7,541 nt of DNA from an uncultured Eubacteriales bacterium (lineage in GTDB: Bacteria; Bacillota; Clostridia; Lachnospirales; Lachnospiraceae): positions 1 to 7,541 of the forward strand of contig OMSZ01000190.1 of the NCBI GenBank assembly GCA_900313855.1, written 5' to 3'. Below the pieces are notes generated by a model. It was not told where the DNA came from and made no database searches. It was given only the letters and a program-made list of their open reading frames with translations. Each line of letters begins with the position of its first letter. The stretch's first letter is position 1. Below, piece by piece: positions 1 to 6,666 of the stretch. Both the position numbers and the translations under genes were made by a program.

Positions 1-2
1 AT

Positions 3-56
3 GCGCACGGATTCGAATAGGAAGTGAGTCTGCTAAAGCAGACCCGAATCCGGCGC
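3..56. repeat. Nested GC-rich inverted-repeat element
   Basis: An outer stem pairs GCGC (3-6) and CGGATTCG (8-15) with CGAATCCG (45-52) and GCGC (53-56), leaving A7 bulged. Inside it is a second perfect 6-bp hairpin, GTCTGC (28-33) and GCAGAC (38-43), with loop TAAA. No open reading frame of note crosses it. It is more GC-rich than the surrounding intergenic DNA. The compact nested layout resembles a dispersed palindromic (REP-like) intergenic element or a structured RNA end, but copy number cannot be judged from one window. The left edge may be cut by the window. Confidence 0.5.
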
Positions 57-57
57 G

Positions 58-79
58 CAAGACTCGCGAGCGAGTCTTG
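58..79. terminator. Perfect 9-bp hairpin, possible terminator downstream of purC
   Basis: CAAGACTCG (58-66) pairs perfectly with CGAGTCTTG (71-79) around a 4-base loop. It lies 29 bases past the purC stop codon, so the purC transcript would run through it. A second, AT-rich hairpin lies between it and the gene: TACAAAA (86-92) with TTTTGTA (96-102). Neither is followed on the minus strand by a clean U-tract, so this is not a textbook intrinsic terminator. It could instead stabilise the 3' end, or belong to the repeat at 3-56, which it directly abuts. Confidence 0.35.
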
Positions 80-107
80 ACTTTATACAAAATTCTTTTG
101 TAAGGTA

Positions 108-986
108 TTATAACTTGCTGCCGGTAATTCTTTCATAAGCTTCAAGATATTTGTCGATTGTTTTTTGAGCTATCTCTTCAGGAAGCTCCCAATCGTGCTT
201 GCCTTCATTCTCCTTAAGCCAGTCTCTTGCGAACTGCTTGTCAAATGACGGCTGACCATGACCGGGCTCATATCCGTCTGCAGGCCAGAATCTTGAACTG
301 TCAGGAGTTAACATTTCATCACCCAATACAATGTTACCGTTTTCGTCTAAACCGAATTCAAACTTTGTATCAGCTATGATTATTCCCTTAGTGTAAGCAT
401 AATCTGCACATTTTTTGTAAAGTGCGATCGTATATTCCTTTAATTTGGTTGCGTATTCTTCACCATGTCCGGGGAATTCTTTTTCAAGTACATCTATACT
501 CTGCTCGTAAGATATATTTTCATCGTGATCACCTATCTCTGCCTTGGTAGAAGGAGTGTATATAGGTTCGGGAAGCTTGTCGGATTCTGATAAACCTTCA
601 GGTAATTTTATTCCACATACAGTTCCGTTCTTTTTATAGCTGGCCCATCCGCTTCCGGTAATATATCCTCTTACGATACATTCTATAGGAAGCATTGTAA
701 GCTTTTTGCACATCATACTGTTACCATCGAATTCAGGCTTTCTGAAATATTCAGGCATATCCTTGACATCTGCTGAGATCATGTGATTGGGAAGGATGTC
801 TGAGGTCATGTTAAACCAGAACTTTGACATCTGTGTAAGGACAGTACCCTTCTTGCTGATCGTGTTCTTGAGAATAACATCAAAGCAGCTGATCCTGTCT
901 GTTGCTACCATAATAAGACTGTCACCATTATCATAGATCTCGCGTACCTTGCCTTCTTTGATGGGCTTTAATTCTTTAGTGTTCAT
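108..986 (-). CDS. purC: Phosphoribosylaminoimidazole-succinocarboxamide synthase (SAICAR synthase)
   Basis: This cytosolic enzyme of de novo purine synthesis joins CAIR and aspartate using ATP to give SAICAR. The 292-residue product begins with the nucleotide-binding GKVREIYD motif (residues 12-19). It carries both family signatures: LPIECIVRGYITGS (99-112) and IIADTKFEFG (203-212). A DEMLTPDSSRFWP segment follows near 224-236. It is longer than the roughly 240-residue enzymes of E. coli and B. subtilis and matches the long form typified by yeast Ade1. The start at 986 was chosen because a GGAGG lies 8 bases upstream and homology begins at once. A longer reading from a TTG at 1070 would add 28 residues unlike the family. 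It is divergent from the chaperone genes, with no other pur gene in the window. It appears intact. Confidence 0.97.
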   Translation of the reverse strand: MNTKELKPIKEGKVREIYDNGDSLIMVATDRISCFDVILKNTISKKGTVLTQMSKFWFNMTSDILPNHMISADVKDMPEYFRKPEFDGNSMMCKKLTMLPIECIVRGYITGSGWASYKKNGTVCGIKLPEGLSESDKLPEPIYTPSTKAEIGDHDENISYEQSIDVLEKEFPGHGEEYATKLKEYTIALYKKCADYAYTKGIIIADTKFEFGLDENGNIVLGDEMLTPDSSRFWPADGYEPGHGQPSFDKQFARDWLKENEGKHDWELPEEIAQKTIDKYLEAYERITGSKL

Positions 987-993
987 TATTATT

Positions 994-1000
994 ACCTCCA
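994..1000 (-). promoter_or_regulatory. purC ribosome binding site
   Basis: On the minus strand the sequence reads TGGAGGT, with 8 bases between GGAGG and the ATG at 986. It rules out the upstream TTG at 1070 as the start. Confidence 0.85.
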
Positions 1001-1016
1001 TATATGATTGATAGAG

Positions 1017-1062
1017 CCGGGAAAAGCAATAAGGCTTGCCCGGAAAAGGTATTATTGATACC
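1017..1062 (-). promoter_or_regulatory. Tandem hairpins in the purC 5' leader
   Basis: Two adjacent inverted repeats lie 31-76 bases upstream of the purC start. The one nearer the gene pairs CCGGG (1017-1021) with CCCGG (1039-1043), plus an inner AAGC (1024-1027) with GCTT (1034-1037). The farther one pairs GGTAT (1048-1052) with ATACC (1058-1062). They would fold in the purC mRNA leader if transcription starts upstream of 1062. I see no purine-riboswitch core and no recognisable PurR box, so the role, if any, is unknown. Confidence 0.3.
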
Positions 1063-1133
1063 CTCATCAAAATATAACTACTGCAAAAACATGATAAGGA
1101 TAGTAGATTTCATGATAAAAATCAAGTGTTTTT

Positions 1134-1162
1134 GTGTTTTATTTAATAAAATGTGTTATTAT
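1134..1162 (+). promoter_or_regulatory. Candidate promoter for the J-like/TPR gene, with internal palindrome
   Basis: A -10-like TATTAT (1157-1162) sits 17 bases after a weak -35-like GTGTTT (1134-1139). The spacer holds a perfect inverted repeat, TTTTATT-T-AATAAAA (1137-1151), which could bind a regulator. On the other strand a consensus TATAAT (1163-1158) overlaps the same -10. It could serve purC divergently, although I see no good -35 for it. Predicted plus-strand transcripts would have a leader of roughly 85 bases. Confidence 0.4.
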
Positions 1163-1253
1163 AGTTACAGTTCACAAACAGCCACGAATAGAAGCAATGT
1201 AGCTGCGACATATTGTAAGTTGATAGTAAAATCATCATATTGGAGGCACTATA

Positions 1254-4200
1254 ATGATATGGAAGATTCTTGGAATAGAAAAAACTAAAGATAAAGATCT
1301 TATCAGAAAGTCCTATTTAAAAAAACTTAAAAATGTCAATCCGGAGGATGACCAGGAAGGCTTTAAAGAGTTGAGGGGAGCTTATGAGAAGGCTTTGGAA
1401 TACTGTGATGAGCCGGATGAGGATGATAGAGAAGAAAATGATCCATCAAAAACAAAACTGCCTCAGAATGATATTGATAAGTGGATTTTGAAGGTAGAAG
1501 AGATATATTCCGATATGGGTCTTAGAAGGGATGTATCCAAATGGAAGGCAGTATTAAATGATCCGATTTGTGATGATCTTGATATGGAGATGGAGGCAAG
1601 TGAAAAGCTGCTTATTTTTCTTATGACGCATTCTTATCTTCCTCAGGAGGTTTGGCAGCTTATCGATAAACGTTTTGACTATTTGGATAACATCAAAGCG
1701 TTGAAGGAACATTTTCCGGAGAATTATCTTGATTATGTGGCATGGCAGATCAATAATCAGGGCTTTTTGGCGTATGAATATTTTGACGGGAATCTAAAGG
1801 ACCGCCCTGATGAATATATCAATAAATTATTTGAGCTTAAAGGAGCGGAAGACAGAGGCGAAACAGAAAGGCTGACAAAGCTTATAGAAGAGCTTGAAAG
1901 CTTTGAGATCAGGCATCCTTTTTTGGAGGTTGAAAAAGCATGTTACCTTCTTCTTAAAGCAGGAGAACTTAAGGAACTATCCGGGAATTTGGGGAGTGAT
2001 AAAGAGGAAAGTGCCGATGTGGATAGTGACAATTCTATAGAGCTTAGAAAACAGGCGCTGAATATCATGGAGGAGCTTGATTTTGAATATTCAGCCAATA
2101 TTTATATCCACAGGATATACGGTGAAGCCTTATTGGCTAACAGAAAAACAGCTGAGGCAAAGCGGGCATTTGAAGAGATCAGCCAAAATGACGAGGGTGT
2201 TGTTAATTACAGTGCTCTTTTGGGAATTGCCAAATGTCTTGTTGTAGAAGGAGACTATGAAAATGCAAAAGAGCAGGTAGAGGACATACTTGAAGAAAAG
2301 GTTCAGGATGTAGATTCACTTTCGCTTCTTGATATCATTAATTCATATCTCGTTGATAAGTATAATGAGCAGCTCAAAACAGATAACAGTATAGAGAATA
2401 TAATAAAGCTTGGCTGGTGCTATTATCAGCAGAGGGAATTTGAAAAAGGTATAAAACTGCTTGATGATGTTGCTGAAAATGATGAATATGATTACGTTAA
2501 TCTTAGGTGCAGGTTGTATCTTGCCAATGATGATTATGATAAGGCTTATCCGTGGGCGGTTAAATGGCTTGGTCTTATTAAGAACAGTATTGAGGATGGT
2601 TCTAAGGAAATGAGCAAGCGGAAGAACAGACTTTCACTGGCTAATTTTTCTATAGGCGTATGTCTTTTTGAGATGAAGAACGGCAATAAGGATGAAGCTG
2701 TAGAATATATTGACAGATCAATAGCGCAGGAGAAGAACCGTCTTGTAAAACTTTCTTATATGGAACAGCTTGCCAAATTCTATCTTGCAGAAAAGAAATA
2801 TGAAAAATGTATAGATAAATGTAATGAGATCATTAAAGAGGATGCCGGATTTTTCCCGGCGTTCGTTCACAGACAGCGTGCTAACTATGAATTGAAAAAT
2901 GCCAAAGAGGTAGTTGATGATTATTATGCATGTACAGAGCTGTATGCCGAATATGCTCCGCCTTATATTCTTGCTGCCGAGGTGTTTTTTGCATTTGAAC
3001 AATATGATGATATTGAAGAAATATTAGAGCGCGCAAAGGAAGTTAATATAGTAAGTGATATGTTAGAGCTTTATCGTATCAGGGTTCTTCACTATAAAGA
3101 TTTTAACGCTGAGAATCTGGGGAAGTGTCTTGAGGCAATAGAGAAGCTTTCGGATAAGATCACCAATGAAAACGAGAATACTGATATTGAAAAGCCGGAA
3201 GAGGTTGTAAGAGAGCATGTGATAATATACTGGGATCTTAATAAGAATGAGAAGGCGCTGGAAATACTTAATAAGTATCTGAAATATCATCCTGATGTTT
3301 TTTCTTTGCAGAATCTTAAGGTTGATATTCTTAATCAGACAGGTAAATATGAGGAGGCACTTAAGCTTTGCAGACAGCTTTATGAGGATAATAAGACTGT
3401 ATATATGCAGACAAGATTAGGAATTTGTTACGAGAAAAACGGGGATTACAAAAACGCATTATTCTGCTACAAGGGCGCCTATGACAGAGATCCGGATTAT
3501 CAGGTTGTTGTGAGACGTCTAATGTTTCTGTACAGTTATCTTTCCAATAAAGAGAATGATCTTGAAAAATGCAGATTGGGAATTCGTTACGCAACGGAAT
3601 ATATAAGGCTTAATGAAACATCCGAGGGCTATGTGGAAAGGGGTAATCTCTATATCGATCTGTATGAGCTTGAAAAGGCAGTAGTTGATTGTGAGAAAGC
3701 TATTTCGTTAAACGAAGGTGAGTATTATGCTTATAATAATCTTGGATGTGCCCTCCTAAAATTAAGAAGAATTGATGAGGCGATCCCGCCTTTGGTACAT
3801 GCTATTGAGATGGATCCGAAAAAGGACCATTTACCCTATCTTAATCTGGCGGAATGTTATGTTGTAAAAGGCGAGTTTGAGAAGGCGATCGAACAATATA
3901 AAACAATGATAAGCCGCTTTAGTAATTGCGGACGTTATAATGAAAATGTTGCCAAATTATATTGCAGGCTGAAAAGATTTTCTGAGGCAACAGCGTACTA
4001 TGATGAACAGATTAAGAATACTCTTGAAAAGATTAACGGTTATAGCCTTTTAGATAAGCTTAAGAAGGATAAAACGCTCGCAGCTTCAAAAGAAAAGCTT
4101 CTTGAATTATACTGTGATCTGGGAGACGTTTACAGGCAGGCCGGCGATCATGATATGGCTGAATCGTATTATAATAAGGTAGTGAAATGGTGGAAAAAAA

Positions 4201-4772
4201 CAATAGAGCCGGATATATCTGTTAATTCGTTGGTTAAGGCTGCTGAGTATTATAGGGACAGAGGAAACCTGTCAAAAGCTTCAAGCACAATAGAATTGGC
4301 ATGGAAGAAGATGTCTTCAAATGAGATACATTCAAGAGTAAGAAGGAATTATGATTTTGCTTCCATGACTATTTCCTTTGAAATGGGAAATGAACGTAGG
4401 GCAGAAATAAAGTCAAGGATATATATGGAAGAAGTGACAGGTTCGCTTGGCAGTATCGATAAGCTTCTTAAGGATGAGCGCTACAGGGCGATGTGGCTTT
4501 TTAATATCGGAGTAGCCAGTCTGTGTGCAGGCAATATAAGAGATGCGGAGAGTTATTTTGAACAGATCAGGCAGTGCAGACTATGCGTGATGTGTGAATC
4601 GGAAGATTGTTTTGAGTATTATTTTGCGATGGGTTTAATTGCTGAGAAACGTAAAGAGTATGAGAAGGCGGAAAAATTATACGAGAAAGCAATAGAACTT
4701 AGAGGAGATTATCCGGCGGCAGAACGACATCTTGGAATTGTGAGAGCGGCACGTACAGGTAAAGAAGGCTGA
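1254..4772 (+). CDS. J-like domain/TPR-repeat protein, likely HscC co-chaperone
   Basis: This is a 1172-residue soluble protein with no signal peptide or membrane segment. Residues 2-50 form a J-like domain: ILG (5-7), helix II IRKSYLKKLK, then FKELRGAYEKAL. It aligns without gaps to E. coli DnaJ from ILG to the HPD site, but that site reads Asn29-Pro30-Glu31. An acidic linker (51-66) follows, then a Trp-containing helical region (about 70-240) and a second acidic stretch (about 245-262). From about 280 to the end there are roughly 20 TPR-like helix pairs, clearest at about 716-749, 825-858, 861-893 and 1123-1165. A CX2CX2CX4C cluster (C1108, C1111, C1114, C1119) lies between the last two. 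The start has GGAGG at 1242-1246, 7 bases away. The neighbouring hscC suggests it is a dedicated Hsp70 partner that scaffolds clients. That role is inferred; the J-like fold and the TPRs are read from sequence. Confidence 0.85.
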   Translation: MIWKILGIEKTKDKDLIRKSYLKKLKNVNPEDDQEGFKELRGAYEKALEYCDEPDEDDREENDPSKTKLPQNDIDKWILKVEEIYSDMGLRRDVSKWKAVLNDPICDDLDMEMEASEKLLIFLMTHSYLPQEVWQLIDKRFDYLDNIKALKEHFPENYLDYVAWQINNQGFLAYEYFDGNLKDRPDEYINKLFELKGAEDRGETERLTKLIEELESFEIRHPFLEVEKACYLLLKAGELKELSGNLGSDKEESADVDSDNSIELRKQALNIMEELDFEYSANIYIHRIYGEALLANRKTAEAKRAFEEISQNDEGVVNYSALLGIAKCLVVEGDYENAKEQVEDILEEKVQDVDSLSLLDIINSYLVDKYNEQLKTDNSIENIIKLGWCYYQQREFEKGIKLLDDVAENDEYDYVNLRCRLYLANDDYDKAYPWAVKWLGLIKNSIEDGSKEMSKRKNRLSLANFSIGVCLFEMKNGNKDEAVEYIDRSIAQEKNRLVKLSYMEQLAKFYLAEKKYEKCIDKCNEIIKEDAGFFPAFVHRQRANYELKNAKEVVDDYYACTELYAEYAPPYILAAEVFFAFEQYDDIEEILERAKEVNIVSDMLELYRIRVLHYKDFNAENLGKCLEAIEKLSDKITNENENTDIEKPEEVVREHVIIYWDLNKNEKALEILNKYLKYHPDVFSLQNLKVDILNQTGKYEEALKLCRQLYEDNKTVYMQTRLGICYEKNGDYKNALFCYKGAYDRDPDYQVVVRRLMFLYSYLSNKENDLEKCRLGIRYATEYIRLNETSEGYVERGNLYIDLYELEKAVVDCEKAISLNEGEYYAYNNLGCALLKLRRIDEAIPPLVHAIEMDPKKDHLPYLNLAECYVVKGEFEKAIEQYKTMISRFSNCGRYNENVAKLYCRLKRFSEATAYYDEQIKNTLEKINGYSLLDKLKKDKTLAASKEKLLELYCDLGDVYRQAGDHDMAESYYNKVVKWWKKTIEPDISVNSLVKAAEYYRDRGNLSKASSTIELAWKKMSSNEIHSRVRRNYDFASMTISFEMGNERRAEIKSRIYMEEVTGSLGSIDKLLKDERYRAMWLFNIGVASLCAGNIRDAESYFEQIRQCRLCVMCESEDCFEYYFAMGLIAEKRKEYEKAEKLYEKAIELRGDYPAAERHLGIVRAARTGKEG

Positions 4773-4840
4773 TTGAAATACTTAGAATGATCAATATTTA
4801 ATATGAATAGTGACCTTTTATGATATATATAATACGGTAA

Positions 4841-4869
4841 TTGTTTTTTTTGTGTTTTTATGTTATCAT
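4841..4869 (+). promoter_or_regulatory. Candidate hscC promoter
   Basis: TTGTTT (4841-4846) and TATCAT (4864-4869) are separated by exactly 17 bases. The 142-base gap after the TPR gene has no convincing terminator hairpin, so hscC could receive read-through as well as its own transcription. A second, consensus TATAAT (4828-4833) lies just upstream but lacks a good -35. A small 5-bp inverted repeat, ATCTA/TAGAT (4876-4889), follows near the predicted start of transcription. Confidence 0.45.
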
Positions 4870-4905
4870 ACTACTATCTATGAGTAGATTTTAATTATTA
4901 TTTTT

Positions 4906-4911
4906 TGAGGT
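4906..4911 (+). promoter_or_regulatory. hscC ribosome binding site deciding between two adjacent ATGs
   Basis: TGAGGT lies just before two consecutive ATG codons. The GAGG core is 4 bases from the ATG at 4915 and 7 bases from the ATG at 4918. The other two complete genes here use 7- and 8-base spacing, which favours 4918. The difference is a single methionine. Confidence 0.6.
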
Positions 4912-4917
4912 TACATG

Positions 4918-6606
4918 ATGATCATCGGTATTGACTTGGGAACAACTAATAGTCTTGTGGCTTACTATACAGAAGACGGACCGAAGATAATTCCTAACAG
5001 GCTTTTTAAAAACCTTACTCCATCGGTTGTCAGCGTGGATGAAGATGGACAGGTTTATATCGGAGAAACTGCTAAGGAGAGGATGCTTCTTCACCCGGAT
5101 AGCTCTGCTTCGGTTTTTAAGAGAAGCATGGGAAGCGAGAAGATATATGAGCTTTCCGGAAAACGCTTTTTGCCGGAGGAATTATCTGCGCTTATTCTTC
5201 GTGCGCTTAAGGAGGATGCGGAGGTTTATCTTGGAGAAGAGATAACAGAGGCTGTTGTAAGTGTTCCTGCGTATTTTAATGATGAAAGAAGAAAAGCGAC
5301 CAAAAGAGCCGGAGAGTTGGCCGGCCTTAAGGTTGAGAGAATAATCAGTGAGCCTACTGCGGCGGCAATTGCATACGGGCTCTATCAGAATAGAGAGAAC
5401 GGCAAGTTTCTTGTTTTTGATCTGGGTGGAGGTACATTTGATGTATCTATACTTGAGTTGTATGATTCCATTATTGAAGTCAGAGCTGTTGCAGGAGATA
5501 ATTTTCTTGGCGGAGAAGATTTTACTAAGGTTATAGAGAATATATTCTTTGAAAAGAATCCTGATATTAATAAGGATGATCTGTCTGATAAGGAATTGCG
5601 TCATATTAATAAACAGGCAGAGAAATGCAAATTAGGTTTTGCAGATGAAAGAGTATCCGTAATGAGCTGTGTTATCAAAGACAATACTTATGAGATGCCG
5701 CTTTCAATTGACGAATACGAAGCGAAATGTGATGAGCTTCTTGATAAGATCCGCCAACCCATCAAGAGGAGTCTTTCAGATGCGAATATCAGGCTTAAGG
5801 ACATAGACAGGGTTGTGTTAGTAGGCGGAGCAACAAAGCTTTCATTTATAAGGAAGTTTGTAGGTAAGCTCTTTCATAATCTTCCCGATACATCTATCAA
5901 TCCGGATGAGGCGATAGCGCTTGGCGCGGCAGTGCAGGGCGCGATGAAGGAGAGAAAGGATAGCATAAGGGAGGTTATACTTACGGATGTCTGTCCGTTT
6001 ACACTTGGTACCGAGGTCGTATTAGAGAAGGATAACGGAAGATTTGAGGATGGACATTTTTGTCCTATCATAGAGAGAAATACAACTATACCGGCAAGCA
6101 GAACAGAACGTTTATACACGGTAAATGATAATCAGACACAGATTCGTTGTAAGATATTACAGGGTGAAAGCAGATTCGCGTCTAATAATGTAATGCTTGG
6201 TGAGATAAGAATTAAAGTTCCTAAAGCGGAAGCCGGTAAAGAAGCGATTGATGTGACATATACTTATGATGTCAATTCGATTCTCGAGGTTGAGATTAAG
6301 GTCGTTTCAACAGGAGAGATCACCAAACAGATAATCAAGACCAATGCAACCGACATGTCGGATGAGGAGATCAAGGAGAGAATGGAAGCCCTTTCATATC
6401 TTAAGATACACCCGCGTGATAAGGAGGAGAACAAGCTTCTGTGGCTTAGAGGTGAACGTCTGTATGAGGAAAGCATTGGGAGAAACAGAATGGAGATAGA
6501 ATATGCACTTCGTGAATTCGAGAAGGCGCTTGATTCGAGAGAGGATAGTGTGATTGAGGGTGCGAGAAGGGATTTTAAGGAATTTCTTGAAGAATTCATG
6601 GATTGA
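4918..6606 (+). CDS. hscC: HscC-type Hsp70 chaperone
   Basis: This is a cytosolic ATP-driven chaperone of the specialised HscC subfamily. The 562-residue length is close to E. coli HscC (about 556) and well short of DnaK (about 638). The ATPase domain shows GIDLGTTNS (4-12), VPAYF (116-120), EPTAAA (145-150), FDLGGGTFDV (167-176) and VLVGGA (300-305). The interdomain linker reads EVILTDV (352-358), as in HscC, rather than DnaK's DVLLLDV. HscC-like stretches include LTPSVVS, HPDSSASVFKR, CPIIERNTT and LKIHPRD (495-501). The beta substrate-binding domain runs to about 478 and is followed by a short helical lid. E. coli HscC is stimulated by the J-protein DjlC, is not affected by GrpE, and its loss causes Cd2+ and UV sensitivity. 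The J-like/TPR gene directly upstream fits the partner role. DnaK was considered and rejected on length, linker and lid. Confidence 0.93.
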   Translation: MIIGIDLGTTNSLVAYYTEDGPKIIPNRLFKNLTPSVVSVDEDGQVYIGETAKERMLLHPDSSASVFKRSMGSEKIYELSGKRFLPEELSALILRALKEDAEVYLGEEITEAVVSVPAYFNDERRKATKRAGELAGLKVERIISEPTAAAIAYGLYQNRENGKFLVFDLGGGTFDVSILELYDSIIEVRAVAGDNFLGGEDFTKVIENIFFEKNPDINKDDLSDKELRHINKQAEKCKLGFADERVSVMSCVIKDNTYEMPLSIDEYEAKCDELLDKIRQPIKRSLSDANIRLKDIDRVVLVGGATKLSFIRKFVGKLFHNLPDTSINPDEAIALGAAVQGAMKERKDSIREVILTDVCPFTLGTEVVLEKDNGRFEDGHFCPIIERNTTIPASRTERLYTVNDNQTQIRCKILQGESRFASNNVMLGEIRIKVPKAEAGKEAIDVTYTYDVNSILEVEIKVVSTGEITKQIIKTNATDMSDEEIKERMEALSYLKIHPRDKEENKLLWLRGERLYEESIGRNRMEIEYALREFEKALDSREDSVIEGARRDFKEFLEEFMD

Positions 6607-6666
6607 TAAGATAAAGAATAGAAGGTAAGAGTATTTATAATACCGGGACATCAGGGGGTAATATAT

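Noticed and set aside
987..1070. Extension of purC by 28 residues to a TTG start at 1070
   Set aside because: The ATG at 986 has a strong GGAGG at good spacing and coincides with the start of family homology. The extension crosses the leader hairpins and has no family resemblance.
1004..1288. Plus-strand 94-codon reading frame across the divergent region
   Set aside because: It overlaps the purC leader and the start of the TPR gene, has no ribosome binding site I can see, and has Cys/Tyr-rich, non-protein-like composition.
1254..1400. Reading the J-like N-terminus as chance similarity
   Set aside because: ILG, the helix II basic pattern, the 24-residue spacing to the HPD position, and the FKEL-AYE helix III pattern all align without gaps to DnaJ, and an Hsp70 gene lies next door.
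5182..5604. Minus-strand 140-codon reading frame
   Set aside because: It lies wholly within the conserved ATPase domain of hscC. Its composition is that of an antisense shadow, with no recognisable motif.
4915..6606. Identification of the Hsp70 as housekeeping DnaK or as HscA
   Set aside because: It is too short, has the HscC-type linker and C-terminal stretches, and has no grpE/dnaJ or isc neighbours.
6631..6643. GTATT/AATAC hairpin between hscC and the GGDEF gene as a terminator
   Set aside because: It has only five AT-rich pairs and no following T-tract, so it is too weak to end transcription.
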